Below, piece after piece: positions 32,362 through 40,379 of a stretch of 42,580 nucleotides of DNA. The DNA comes from a virus. The stretch is from the IMG/VR virus record IMGVR_UViG_3300006332_000004, positions 1 through 42,580 of that record. One strand, given 5' to 3'. The position numbers and the translations under genes were made by a program. The notes under the pieces were generated by a model that had not been told where the DNA came from, searched no databases, and was given only the letters and a program-made list of their open reading frames with translations. The number at the start of each line of letters is the position of its first letter. The first letter of the stretch is position 1.

Positions 32362-33450
32362 TTGTCAATTTTTAGATACCCATACCGAGCTCCTGTATCT
32401 CATGGTGAACGTCATAGAGATGCTGATGGTGCTACCTATGCAATTGACTGGGTTAGATTTAAAAGCTTCCAAATGTCATTCAAAAACAGTAATGAAGCAT
32501 TTTATGGTGGAAATATAGGTGCAGTTGAAGCAGATAAGGTATATGATAATGATACGGTATACATCAATATGCCACCAGCATTATCAACAACATATCAATC
32601 AAACTATAGAACAGTAGATCTCGGAGTTGGTGGTATTGCTCTTGCTAACGCAGCAGCAAATGTAGAAGGTGATATAAATTTTGATAAATTAGCAGAAACA
32701 ATCCAAATGGCTGCAAAAGCAGCAAATCCTGAATTTGGTGCAAGTGCAATGGTACAGGCAGCAAACAGTATTAGTGGATTTTTAGGATTACAAGGTAGTG
32801 TTGATATTAACAGTTTAGAGCAAATGACAAAGGGGAGAATATTTAACCCCTATACGGAACAAGTCTTCAATAACATGAGTTTCCGTAATCATAATTTCAG
32901 TTTTAAGATGCTTGCTAGAAACCCTACAGAAGCAGAAAATATATGGTCAATTTGTCAATGGTTTAAAATGGGTTCTCACCCAACATTTGAATCTGGTAAA
33001 TTAGCAAGAAAAGTACGAAAAAAGAAATCCCAAATTGGTAAAAAAGGAGCAAAATACGAACCATTTGATGAAACAATCAAAGCATTGAAAGATCTATTTG
33101 GATGGGATAACAGCGATGATGATCCTTGGACAGGAAAGAAACAATTGATGACAACTGCTGAAAGTCAGCGATATTTCCAAGTTCCAAGAAAATTTGATAT
33201 ACAATTCTGTCGTTTTGACTCTCAAGGAAATCTAGTATCAAGTGGTGGTGATTTAGATAGTAATCTACATTTTAAAATTCATCCTTCAGTATGCACAAAC
33301 GTTACAGTAAATTATACTCCAGATAACCAATACAATGCATTAAAAAGAGCAGGTGGTAATTCACTGCTCAATGTACCAGCATTAGTACTAAACGTACAAT
33401 TTACAGAGACTAAACTACTCACAACAGAAGATATCGTAGACGGTTACTAA
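32362..33450 (+). CDS. 48: gp48-like baseplate tail tube cap, TTG start
   Basis: 362 residues, almost exactly T4 gp48 (364). The start is TTG at 32362 (MSIFRYPYRAPVSHGERHRD). An AGG lies about nine bases upstream, and the next Met is residue 39, too far into the conserved region. The core IFNPYTEQVFNNMSFRNHNF and FKMLARNPTEAENIWSICQW is the tail-tube-family segment also present in gp19/gp54. The C-terminus (LKIHPSVCTNVTVNYTPDNQ in part) carries the closing strands. It would join the gp54 ring and start the tube. gp53 begins two bases after its stop. Confidence 0.85.
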   Translation: MSIFRYPYRAPVSHGERHRDADGATYAIDWVRFKSFQMSFKNSNEAFYGGNIGAVEADKVYDNDTVYINMPPALSTTYQSNYRTVDLGVGGIALANAAANVEGDINFDKLAETIQMAAKAANPEFGASAMVQAANSISGFLGLQGSVDINSLEQMTKGRIFNPYTEQVFNNMSFRNHNFSFKMLARNPTEAENIWSICQWFKMGSHPTFESGKLARKVRKKKSQIGKKGAKYEPFDETIKALKDLFGWDNSDDDPWTGKKQLMTTAESQRYFQVPRKFDIQFCRFDSQGNLVSSGGDLDSNLHFKIHPSVCTNVTVNYTPDNQYNALKRAGGNSLLNVPALVLNVQFTETKLLTTEDIVDGY

Positions 33451-33452
33451 AT

Positions 33453-34196
33453 ATGGCATATTTTTCACAATTACCAAATACCTATATTGGAGAAGGTCTT
33501 ACAGATGACGAATCCTTCAAATATCGCCTTGTCAAGAATATCTTCAGAAGATGTAAGATAAGAGATGATCTTGAAAAATACACAACTCTGTTTGAAACCA
33601 CATCTATCCCAGATGGGATTAAACCTTCAGATCTTGCATTAGCAGTACTTGGCAGTTCTGGACTTGATTGGGTAATACTTCTCGTAAACAACATTACAGA
33701 CGTATACGAACAATGGCCAAAATCCGAATATGACCTTCAAAACTACTGTGAGGAGAAATACACAGATTCCGATCAAGTCCATCATTACGAAACTAAAGAA
33801 ATACTGTACAATGATATAGTTTTCATTAAAAGGGGTATAGAGGTTAATTCCACATTTAGAGCAGTATTACCAGACGGAACAACTAAGACATCAGAAGAAT
33901 CAATATATCCAGTAAGTAATTATGAGCACGAATCGTATGAAAACGATATGAAGAGACTTATAAGAATTCCTACAGGACAATTAACAAATATGATTACTGA
34001 CGAATTTGCCAATTTGGTTGCATATGAACCACATGCAGAATTGGATGATCAAAACAATAAAAAAACTGTGCTAAATGTAGCACAGCGATTCATAGACACT
34101 AGAGGTTATATTAGTGCTAGTGTAAGTAATCAAGTAGAACTAGGAACTGTAACTTCTTATGATAATGGACCTGGTTCTTCAAGTATTGATGTTTAG
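33453..34196 (+). CDS. 53: gp53-like baseplate wedge protein
   Basis: 247 residues against 196 in T4 gp53. The start MAYFSQLPNTYIGEGLTDDE and the helix KNIFRRCKIRDDLEKYTTLF followed by GIKPSDLALAVLGSSGLDWV are the LysM-like/gp53 wedge signature. The later part adds an extended C-terminal domain not seen in T4. gp53 completes wedge assembly so that wedges join around the hub. It is in a two-gene plus-strand operon with gp48, converging with minus-strand genes. Confidence 0.83.
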   Translation: MAYFSQLPNTYIGEGLTDDESFKYRLVKNIFRRCKIRDDLEKYTTLFETTSIPDGIKPSDLALAVLGSSGLDWVILLVNNITDVYEQWPKSEYDLQNYCEEKYTDSDQVHHYETKEILYNDIVFIKRGIEVNSTFRAVLPDGTTKTSEESIYPVSNYEHESYENDMKRLIRIPTGQLTNMITDEFANLVAYEPHAELDDQNNKKTVLNVAQRFIDTRGYISASVSNQVELGTVTSYDNGPGSSSIDV

Positions 34197-34280
34197 GTAA
34201 AAAACCCTTTTTGCCAAAAAACATGCCGAGTTTTTTTTGCGGTTTCCTGGGAATCAAAGATCGAATAATATATGACCCCC
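34197..34280. other. Convergent intergenic region, possible bidirectional terminator
   Basis: This gap lies between the converging gp53 and 34281 genes. On the plus strand GGTAAAAA can pair with TTTTTGCC (34196-34218), and a T8 run occurs at about 34231-34238. The stems are AT-rich and weak. I see no other signal. Confidence 0.35.
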
Positions 34281-34484
34281 CTACTCTTGCATTGGACTAC
34301 CAGTCCTGTATCGTTCGTTGACTAACATAGATTCTATTTCTAGAATATAATTTGTATTATACCACCGAGATTCTTTAATCTCATCCATAGCCAGCGATGC
34401 TCTGCATTTCTGTTGTAGGTCACGTGCCTGTTCTACAGGTATAGGTGGTTGTTGATCATTATGTGAGAAAAAATCTCCTGACAT
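34281..34484 (-). CDS. Small hypothetical protein, 67 aa
   Basis: MSGDFFSHNDQQPPIPVEQA followed by a helix (RDLQQKCRASLAMDEIKESR) and a second helix ending SMLVNERYRTGSPMQE. A soluble helical protein of no family I recognise. It is separate from its neighbours and preceded by a terminator (34519-34547), so it probably has its own promoter in the TATAAAATA-containing gap. Confidence 0.58.
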   Translation of the reverse strand: MSGDFFSHNDQQPPIPVEQARDLQQKCRASLAMDEIKESRWYNTNYILEIESMLVNERYRTGSPMQE

Positions 34485-34518
34485 TTGTATTGTGTTGAAT
34501 CTTACACACTATTTTATA

Positions 34519-34547
34519 ATGAAACCCCCATAAAAAGGGGTTTTTTT
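34519..34547. terminator. Terminator-like hairpin, ACCCC/GGGGT
   Basis: AACCCC and GGGGTT form a stem around an ATAAAAA-type loop. On the plus strand a TTTTTTT run follows; on the minus strand GGGTTT follows. It lies just after the methyltransferase stop (34556), so it is probably its terminator and may also act on plus-strand read-through. Confidence 0.6.
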
Positions 34548-34555
34548 ATAATGAT

Positions 34556-35182
34556 TTAAGTTTTCCTTGATAGATGGTAATAATTACAACCGTTACCATG
34601 AGCACCGTACATAGGAGCATGAGTCCTTCTTGACACACGAAAATGATCTTCAATAAGAGTTTCAAATTCCTCAACAGTGTATCCGTAGACTGGTAAACTA
34701 TCTTTTGTTACATTAAAAATAGGTTCATATAATGAGTCATCTCCAGCAGAGAATACTCTAATGAATACTTTACCCGAAGACAAAAGAACTCTATGATACT
34801 CTTCTATAATAAAGAGAGCATCATCTGGATGATTAACATGAAGTGCTCCAGCATCAATAATATAATCAAAACTACCTTCAGCAAATGGTAATGATCTAGC
34901 ATCACCATACACAAAAGTTGCTTCAGGGATAGACTTAGCAGCTCTATCTATTACAGTCTTTGAAAAATCTAATCCAATTACTGTACAATTTCTAGTTGCA
35001 AGATACTTAGTGTTTCTACCATCAGCACAACCACAATCTAATATTCTTGCTGTGCTTGGTACATTATATTCTCTAATAAAATTTACTACAGATAGATCTG
35101 GAACATAATTATTCTCCACATCCCAAGGTCCACCATTAGGACGTTGTTGGAAATAGAAATCCCAATCTTGTTCTAGAGTCAT
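34556..35182 (-). CDS. Class I SAM-dependent methyltransferase
   Basis: 208 residues with motif I ARILDCGCADGRNTKYLATR (about 43-62), the acidic end of strand beta-2 (VIGLDFS), VYGDARSLPF (motif II region) and FDYIIDAGALHV (motif III/IV). This is the Methyltransf_11/25 pattern acting on small molecules or proteins. The substrate is unknown. Its ATG overlaps the TGA of the 107-residue membrane gene (ATGA). Confidence 0.82.
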   Translation of the reverse strand: MTLEQDWDFYFQQRPNGGPWDVENNYVPDLSVVNFIREYNVPSTARILDCGCADGRNTKYLATRNCTVIGLDFSKTVIDRAAKSIPEATFVYGDARSLPFAEGSFDYIIDAGALHVNHPDDALFIIEEYHRVLLSSGKVFIRVFSAGDDSLYEPIFNVTKDSLPVYGYTVEEFETLIEDHFRVSRRTHAPMYGAHGNGCNYYHLSRKT

Positions 35183-35502
35183 CGTATCCGTGGCATCTTC
35201 TTAACTGTATCCTGAACCATTGGCATAACATCAGTCTCTACTCTCTCTATTATATCATCTATTATATCAACGTCAATATCCATAAATGGTGGAATGATAC
35301 CAAGGATTCTCAACAAACCATCTACAAACAATGCTAGAACTGTAAACCCAAGTATCATACTAATGATAGTTGCATCTCTATTATGCTTACGCATAGACTC
35401 TTCATCAATTGCTCTCGCTTCATCTACAGCAGCCTTAATTAAAGCATCTACTTCTTTCTTTGTATAGAATCCACCTACACCAGGTATGTCATGTATATCC
35501 AT
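35179..35502 (-). CDS. Single-pass membrane protein, 107 aa
   Basis: The N-terminus is hydrophilic and acidic/basic (GFYTKKEVDALIKAAVDEAR). Residues 48-72 form a transmembrane helix (ATIISMILGFTVLALFVDGL), and the C-terminus is acidic (DIDVDIIDDIIERVETD). No enzyme motif. It is coupled by TAATG to the preceding secreted protein and by ATGA to the methyltransferase, so the three probably work at the same time. Role unknown; envelope interaction is plausible. Confidence 0.65.
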   Translation of the reverse strand: MDIHDIPGVGGFYTKKEVDALIKAAVDEARAIDEESMRKHNRDATIISMILGFTVLALFVDGLLRILGIIPPFMDIDVDIIDDIIERVETDVMPMVQDTVKKMPRIR

Positions 35503-35942
35503 TAGCCTCCATCAATATCACATCCAATGTGACTGCCAACGACAGCACCCAAAGGAATTGCCCACCATCTTCCATCTCCTCTTGAGATAGCAGCAGCAAG
35601 TCCACCACCTAATATACCACCAGCAATCTTACCATCACCACATTCGTTTCCATCACGTGAAGGTCTGTAAGGTCTGTATGGTGGTCTTGAAGGTCTTACA
35701 CCTATAGAATGAGGTTCTCTTCCTCCTCCTGTAATAACAGTATTGCAGGGAATCTCTACCCTGTCTTTAAATGTTTCAACGTAACCTGGATTGTTGTAAG
35801 TGCCTGGTACATACTCCTCTCTGTATACATTCTTGTAACAGATCTCAGACTCTGACCATCCTGGTTGAAAAAAATCTTTCCACCCAGCTTGTGCTGGTGT
35901 TGCAGACAAGAAGGGTATCAAAAGCAATGGTGTAAACTTCAT
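35502..35942 (-). CDS. Secreted glycine-zipper protein, 146 aa
   Basis: MKFTPLLLIPFLSATPAQAG is a signal peptide with a likely AQA-G cleavage site. The mature part has two cysteines (CYKN, IPCN), a Pro/Arg/Tyr-rich linker and a C-terminal glycine zipper (DGKIAGGILGGGLAAAI ... PLGAVVGSHIGCD), as in the Rickettsia 17 kDa antigen/Gly-zipper_2TM group that inserts in membranes. It probably acts at the host envelope, for instance in lysis or superinfection exclusion (inference). Good ribosome binding site (AAAGGAG). Confidence 0.72.
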   Translation of the reverse strand: MKFTPLLLIPFLSATPAQAGWKDFFQPGWSESEICYKNVYREEYVPGTYNNPGYVETFKDRVEIPCNTVITGGGREPHSIGVRPSRPPYRPYRPSRDGNECGDGKIAGGILGGGLAAAISRGDGRWWAIPLGAVVGSHIGCDIDGG

Positions 35943-35975
35943 AAATCTCCTTTAATATACTAATTATAACAGCAA

Positions 35976-35998
35976 AAGGAGGATATGTAGTCCTCCTT
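35976..35998 (-). terminator. Rho-independent terminator of gp32 gene
   Basis: On the minus strand AAGGAGGA pairs perfectly with TCCTCCTT across a seven-base loop, and TTTTGCTG follows. It begins 15 bases after the gp32 stop (36013). Confidence 0.85.
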
Positions 35999-36012
35999 GT
36001 GCCAGTTTATAA

Positions 36013-36924
36013 TCAGTCCTCCTCTGCTAGTGAAGCAAAGTATGACAATGTATCCTCTTCACCGCTTGCTGGAGCAGCAGCAACTGCTTTCGCTTTGAAA
36101 TCAGTAACTTCTTTACCCCAATTAGCAGGTACTACTTCCTCTTCACTCTCATCAACAACAGGTGCTGGTGTACGTGAAGATTTACCTAATACTAGATTCA
36201 ATCTTGCTTGTAGTTGCTCATAAGACTTAAAGTTCTTAGGTGCTTCAAACTCAGCAAGTGAGTAAGACTGTTTCCAAATCTCTTCTAGTTCTGTATCATC
36301 TAGTTTACCTAGAGTAGCAGGTGCAGCGAACTCTGACTTGTCATAGTTCCAGTACCCATCAACCTTTCTAATCTTTACCTTGAAGTCTGCACCTTTCCAT
36401 AGATTAAATGGATCAAGTGGAGTCTCGTCAGCAAATGCAGGTTGCATTGCTTCTACTAGTTTGTCAAATATCTTCTTACCGTAGCGGTATAAGAAGACTC
36501 TTCCTTCGTTCTCTGGATGTGCAGGGTCACTCACAACATAGATGTTAGAATAGTAAGAGAGTTTTCTCTTCTGTGTTCTAGCAGTTGCCTTGTCAGACTC
36601 ACGACCACTGTTCCATAGTTCCCTGTTCAATTCACCGACAGGATCATCCTTACCAATAGTAGTAAGAGAGTTCTCGATGTACCACTGACCACCAGGTCCT
36701 TTGAAGGAATGTGACCAGATTTTTGCCCAAGGCATGTCCTCTCCATCTGGAGCAGGAAGGAATCGGATAACGGCATAACCGTTTCCTGATTTATCCAACT
36801 CAGGTTTCCATAGACGCTCATCAGCACCTGTAGTCTGAGGTTGGTTTAGTTTTTCTATCTCTTGTGTCAGTTTACTAAGAGTACTACCTGCAGAGGCAGC
36901 TTTCTTTAGTGAAGCAAATGACAT
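36013..36924 (-). CDS. 32: gp32 single-stranded DNA-binding protein
   Basis: 303 residues (T4: 301). The start MSFASLKKAASAGSTLSKLT is the basic self-association region. The OB-fold core contains KSGNGYAVIRFLPAPDGEDM, SFKGPGGQWYIENSLTTIGK and KLSYYSNIYVVSDPAHPENE. The C-terminus is acidic (DESEEEVVPANW ... ASLAEED) for contact with replication and recombination partners. No cysteine occurs anywhere, so the His-Cys3 zinc site of T4 gp32 is missing. A sigma-70-like promoter (36970-36998), a strong ribosome binding site (CGGAGA) and a terminator give it an independent unit at high level. Confidence 0.93.
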   Translation of the reverse strand: MSFASLKKAASAGSTLSKLTQEIEKLNQPQTTGADERLWKPELDKSGNGYAVIRFLPAPDGEDMPWAKIWSHSFKGPGGQWYIENSLTTIGKDDPVGELNRELWNSGRESDKATARTQKRKLSYYSNIYVVSDPAHPENEGRVFLYRYGKKIFDKLVEAMQPAFADETPLDPFNLWKGADFKVKIRKVDGYWNYDKSEFAAPATLGKLDDTELEEIWKQSYSLAEFEAPKNFKSYEQLQARLNLVLGKSSRTPAPVVDESEEEVVPANWGKEVTDFKAKAVAAAPASGEEDTLSYFASLAEED

Positions 36925-36969
36925 AATCGTATTCTCCGTATTGAGTGTGTATTTGATTGCTACTGTGTA

Positions 36970-36998
36970 ATCGTAGCATACTATTTAGGTAAGGTCAA
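36970..36998 (-). promoter_or_regulatory. Sigma-70-like promoter of gp32, TTGACC-N17-TACGAT
   Basis: On the minus strand TTGACC at 36998-36993 and TACGAT at 36975-36970 are separated by 17 bases. CCTAAATA inside the spacer is close to a late motif, so the gene could be served by two classes of promoter. Confidence 0.5.
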
Positions 36999-37317
36999 GC
37001 TGTGATTTTTCTGCTTTTCCTAACGTGTCTACCATAGCATCCATACAGTCCAAGAGACTCTTGTATCCGAATGCTTGAGACAAGGCATCAATCCTTGTTC
37101 TCATGTCTGCTGCCTCGGCATCTTCCTTAGCAGCAAGAGACAGTCTGAAATAGAATGTCTTCTGCTTATCAATGAGTACCTTACAACTTTCTATATGCTC
37201 TAACCTATCCTCCTTTGACATGGTAGGTACTTGGTTAGTCACAGATGCTATCTCTTGATACGTGTTGAATATATCCTGTAAATTTTCCTGAACTTGATCT
37301 GATTTAAAAAAAGTCAT
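36985..37317 (-). CDS. DUF1825 family protein
   Basis: 110 residues, MTFFKSDQVQENLQDIFNTY at the start. The pattern of F-F-xS-x-VQ, then a long helix, and KVLIDKQKTFYFRLSLAAKE matches the cyanobacterial DUF1825 family (which has M-x-FFDSE-VQ and an MEALMDRYRIFMKR-type helix). It appears all-helical. Its function is unknown in cyanobacteria and phage. It lies between gp32 and gp33, overlapping the gp33 stop (ATGA), so a role with replication or late transcription is possible. Confidence 0.7.
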   Translation of the reverse strand: MTFFKSDQVQENLQDIFNTYQEIASVTNQVPTMSKEDRLEHIESCKVLIDKQKTFYFRLSLAAKEDAEAADMRTRIDALSQAFGYKSLLDCMDAMVDTLGKAEKSQLDLT

Positions 37318-37568
37318 AAAGGTAATACTCCTTTCGATGATTGTTTCATATAATTTAATCGTTGAGCTTCATACTTCAGTCTTTCTTTGAGAGGTTTAGC
37401 TAACAGTTTAGGTACTGTTTCCAATTCAATCTCTTTCTCTTGACAGTATGTTACTACTGCTTCGATGTAAGTTATTAATCCATTACTGTCATGTACTAAT
37501 CTCTCAATCTCTTGAGAGAATTTAGTAGGGGTTAGAAATTTATCTTCTAATACGTTTTCTTTAGGCAT
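37314..37568 (-). CDS. 33: gp33-like late transcription co-activator
   Basis: 84 residues from ATG 37566-37568 (MPKENVLEDKFLTPTKFSQE), chosen over a longer frame because it overlaps the end of the nuclease gene (ATGCCTAA). The helices SQEIERLVHDSNGLITYIEA and PKLLAKPLKERLKYEAQRLN match T4 gp33-like proteins, which bridge RNA polymerase and the sliding clamp at late promoters. T4 gp33 is 112 residues; cyanophage ones are shorter. Many NATAAATA promoters in this window would be its targets. Confidence 0.75.
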   Translation of the reverse strand: MPKENVLEDKFLTPTKFSQEIERLVHDSNGLITYIEAVVTYCQEKEIELETVPKLLAKPLKERLKYEAQRLNYMKQSSKGVLPL

Positions 37569-38241
37569 TTTTTCCCCTAACAAAGTCTTCAATGTAGGAT
37601 TTGAGTAGTTGTAGATAGTCATCAAGATTGTACTTCTGAAATACTTGAACAGATCCATCTTCAACCGCAATGAGTGTGACAATTTTCTTTACCTCAATAC
37701 CTGTGAGTTCGAGGAACATTGCTGCGTACGCAGTTTCTTGAACAAAATAATGTTCAACCCAATCTTCCTTCTTTTCTTTAGTGGAGGTTTTAAAATCAAT
37801 TACTGCTAACTCACCATCAAACTCTGCGATACAGTCTACACGACCAGCAAGTCCAAGGTAATGTGAGTATAGGAAGGTCTCCAAACAGTGAATGTTATCA
37901 ATGCGATCAAGAGTGGTCTTGGCCGACTGAAACATTCTAACAGATAATGGATTATTTTCCAAGTATATTTCAAGATTTAATTTATCTTTAATATAATCCT
38001 CAGTGATACTATGAAAGGCAGTACCCCTTTGTGTTGCTCTGGCAGTAATTTGATTAGCCTCTTGCTCACCTACTTTCTTTCTCCAACCTGCGAAGAATGC
38101 TGCGTTCTTAAACGATGTGATTGAGGTAACGCTCGGATAATATTTATCCGCACCAGGAATTGGGTAGAACCTTACCCCATCTTTATTAATTGGTTCAACA
38201 TCTATCGGTTTGATAGGATCATTAACGAAGGTAAAACTCAT
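37561..38241 (-). CDS. PD-(D/E)xK exonuclease, RecB/Cas4-like
   Basis: 226 residues. The catalytic core contains H57-type residues (GTAFHSITEDYI), GLAGRVDCIAEFDGELAVID with D in the metal position, and IDFKTS as the (D/E)xK element, followed by Q of YFVQETAYAAMF. This is the order seen in RecB-family nucleases. It starts one base before the stop of PhoH's gene and overlaps gp33. It probably processes DNA ends in recombination or host DNA breakdown. Confidence 0.82.
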   Translation of the reverse strand: MSFTFVNDPIKPIDVEPINKDGVRFYPIPGADKYYPSVTSITSFKNAAFFAGWRKKVGEQEANQITARATQRGTAFHSITEDYIKDKLNLEIYLENNPLSVRMFQSAKTTLDRIDNIHCLETFLYSHYLGLAGRVDCIAEFDGELAVIDFKTSTKEKKEDWVEHYFVQETAYAAMFLELTGIEVKKIVTLIAVEDGSVQVFQKYNLDDYLQLLKSYIEDFVRGKNA

Positions 38242-39012
38242 TTAGATACCAAGATTGTATTTTGTAATTAAGTATTGCTTGACTAGACCAGACCTTACGA
38301 TGTCATCTAAGCCAAACTCTATACAAGTAAAGTCCTTCATCTCCTGAAGGATACGAATGAAGTCTGAGATACCAGACTTATCTGATTCTCTTGTTAGATC
38401 TGTCTGAGTGATGTCACCACAGAACATAATCTTAGAGTCTTCACCTACTCTTGTTATTATACTATCTAATTCATGAAAATTCAAGTTACTAAACTCATCT
38501 ACAATAACAATAGCATTGTCAAGAGTAGTACCCCTGATAAAAGATGTAGACCAGAAGTCAATTGTTTCTTGCGTTCGTAAGTTATCATAGAGCATATTAA
38601 ATGAGTTGTCATCTGGCATACCAAACATATACCTCACCATATTCTTGTAAGGTATCTGATATAAGTATGACTTATCTTCATGGTCACCAGGAAGAAATCC
38701 AATCTCTCTTGTAGGTACAAGTGACCTTACCATGTATATCTTATCGTAAGGTGACACCTCATCCAATACTTCTTGGAGTGCTAGGTAAAGCATAATGAAT
38801 GTCTTACCTGTACCAGCAGCACCATGCAGCAGAAGATTCTTCCCCTTCTTATACTCATCAAACGCAAGTGTTTGATTGTCTGTAAGAGGTTTGATATCAG
38901 TCATGTATGACTTATCAATTGGTTTTTTCCTCTTCATCATCTTCTTTGACATGGGTTGTAGTGGTGCAGTACCATTACCGTTACCGTTAGATTTCTTTCT
39001 AGCTCTTGGCAT
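38242..39012 (-). CDS. phoH: PhoH-like P-loop ATPase
   Basis: 256 residues. Walker A GAAGTGKT is at 64-71, and Walker B VIVDEFSN lies around 165-175 with sensor-like FCGDITQTDL. The N-terminal 30 residues are very basic. The MVRSLVPTREIGFLPGDHED segment is diagnostic of PhoH. PhoH proteins are related to helicase superfamily 1 and RNA metabolism, and are very common in marine phages. Although it is in the Pho regulon in E. coli, no Pho box is visible here. Confidence 0.92.
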   Translation of the reverse strand: MPRARKKSNGNGNGTAPLQPMSKKMMKRKKPIDKSYMTDIKPLTDNQTLAFDEYKKGKNLLLHGAAGTGKTFIMLYLALQEVLDEVSPYDKIYMVRSLVPTREIGFLPGDHEDKSYLYQIPYKNMVRYMFGMPDDNSFNMLYDNLRTQETIDFWSTSFIRGTTLDNAIVIVDEFSNLNFHELDSIITRVGEDSKIMFCGDITQTDLTRESDKSGISDFIRILQEMKDFTCIEFGLDDIVRSGLVKQYLITKYNLGI

Positions 39013-39242
39013 TATGTAAAGCGACTCAAATTTGCAAGTGGATGTGCCTCTTGTACTTTAGACATAACTTCCTTAAATCCATCAGAGGATTTAGGTTTGC
39101 CGTAAGTAGCAGAGGTTGCTTGGTTTCCAAAGTATCTTTCCAACTCTGGATGTTCCTCTTTATACTGGTCAAGCTTAGTCATTGACATAGCAATCTCAGT
39201 AATCTCACCTGTTTCCTTATTAATAAAATCGTACGTAGGCAT
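39012..39242 (-). CDS. FmdB-like small protein, zinc ribbon lost
   Basis: 76 residues. The opening MPTYDFINKETGEITEIAMS matches the FmdB regulatory-protein family, whose members start MPTYEYxC and carry a Cys zinc ribbon. Here no cysteine is present, so the ribbon cannot bind zinc. The remainder (ELERYFGNQATSATYGKPKS) is a flexible tail. One-base overlap with PhoH's start. Role unknown. Confidence 0.68.
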   Translation of the reverse strand: MPTYDFINKETGEITEIAMSMTKLDQYKEEHPELERYFGNQATSATYGKPKSSDGFKEVMSKVQEAHPLANLSRFT

Positions 39243-39254
39243 TGTTGGTAAGTT

Positions 39255-39902
39255 CTATTGGGTGTGTACATAATCATGGGCCTCAGCAATGATTGGGAAC
39301 TGCTCTATAAAGATCTCCCTACATGCTTCAGCAATATCCATATGTTCTTTCTGAGTTCCATGTGCAGAACGCAAATCAATATAGTGCATCCATGAACGGA
39401 TACTACCTGACATATAGATTCTAGTGGGTGTTGCTAATGGAAGAACAAATCTTGCACATTCTTTTGCAACTCCTGCATCTAGTAATGAATTATATAGATT
39501 CATTGCATCATCAAAATGATTAGCAATGAGTGCTGAATACTCTTCCTTCTTCTCTTGAGGAATATCATCATTACTATTCTGTCTGTTCTTTAAGTCCTGA
39601 CTTCTTAATTCAGGTACATCAATCTTACTATCAAGTAGATTAGTGTCAGCATATCTCTGACTAAACTCTTGGAATGTAAATGACCTGTGCCTCAGTATCT
39701 GTGCTGCAAGACCTCGTGTAGTCTCAATCTCTAAGGTCATAAATGCTTGTTCAAATATAGACCAGTGCTGATGCTTAATACAATACTTAAGTAGTCCAGC
39801 TACATTAGGATTCTCCTGGTTCTTAGGGTTAGATACCCTTGCAACATAACCAATAGTCTTCTCTGCGTCAGGAGTCACAGAGATCAAACGAACGTTAGTC
39901 AT
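39255..39902 (-). CDS. thyX: FAD-dependent thymidylate synthase ThyX
   Basis: 215 residues. The ThyX signature RHRSFTFQEFSQRY is at 71-84 (RHRx7Sx-type motif with S81-Q-R83-Y84), and the fold begins VRLISVTPDAEKTIGYVARV. It makes dTMP from dUMP using FADH2 and methylenetetrahydrofolate. It is of usual length and starts overlapping the end of the 74-residue membrane gene. With the PyrE-like protein it increases pyrimidine supply for phage DNA. Confidence 0.93.
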   Translation of the reverse strand: MTNVRLISVTPDAEKTIGYVARVSNPKNQENPNVAGLLKYCIKHQHWSIFEQAFMTLEIETTRGLAAQILRHRSFTFQEFSQRYADTNLLDSKIDVPELRSQDLKNRQNSNDDIPQEKKEEYSALIANHFDDAMNLYNSLLDAGVAKECARFVLPLATPTRIYMSGSIRSWMHYIDLRSAHGTQKEHMDIAEACREIFIEQFPIIAEAHDYVHTQ

Positions 39903-40119
39903 AATCTATTTTAATTGGTTCGTGATTGAAAAGGATACGAGAGATTAGATATAAACCAAATGCTTTAACATATCCAATCGTTGCTAGTCCAAAAAGACCT
40001 GGCACTAACCAATTCCATAACAACATTAAGAACAATGGTTTAGTAAAAAATGACACCACTTCTGCTCCACGCTGGATATCTTTCCTATCAGCAGGGGTGT
40101 TCTTTGTGTATACACTCAT
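39895..40119 (-). CDS. Small two-helix membrane protein, 74 aa
   Basis: The start is ATG 40117-40119 (MSVYTKNTPADRKDIQRGAE), overlapping the upstream TGA (ATGA), rather than the longer reading to 40164. Residues 25-65 hold two hydrophobic segments (FFTKPLFLMLLWNWLVPGLF and GYVKAFGLYLISRILFN). It ends PIKIDYD, its stop overlapping the thyX ATG. Function unknown. Confidence 0.65.
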   Translation of the reverse strand: MSVYTKNTPADRKDIQRGAEVVSFFTKPLFLMLLWNWLVPGLFGLATIGYVKAFGLYLISRILFNHEPIKIDYD

Positions 40120-40379
40120 GATTTCTTTGGTTTCTTTGGGGGTTTCGCTTTCGGTTGATTCCATAACTTTGGATTAACTCTTCCAGAAGTTTGCTTAAGA
40201 AATTTAAAATCTTTTTTGTACTTATCATAGTACAAATCAAAAACTTCTACTGAACTAGATGACATAGCAATGTCATAAGCAATCCTATTCTCCTTAGTAT
40301 ACTCTACAACGTAAGTATTATAAGGTAGTTTAGTATCTTTTGCAAGCGTAGGGTCACAGTCTTCATGAAGAATGTTCAT
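40116..40379 (-). CDS. Small hypothetical protein, 87 aa
   Basis: MNILHEDCDPTLAKDTKLPY at the start and a Lys/Pro-rich tail (KPPKKPKKS). A middle alpha/beta part with Tyr and Lys (YTKENRIAYDIAMSSSSVEV). Coupled to both neighbours by ATGA-type overlaps. The composition suggests nucleic-acid binding via the tail, but no family is recognised. Confidence 0.6.
   Translation of the reverse strand: MNILHEDCDPTLAKDTKLPYNTYVVEYTKENRIAYDIAMSSSSVEVFDLYYDKYKKDFKFLKQTSGRVNPKLWNQPKAKPPKKPKKS

Noticed and set aside
34197-34280. Strong terminator for gp53
   Set aside because: Only AT-rich weak stems could be drawn here, so it is listed as an intergenic region and not called a terminator.
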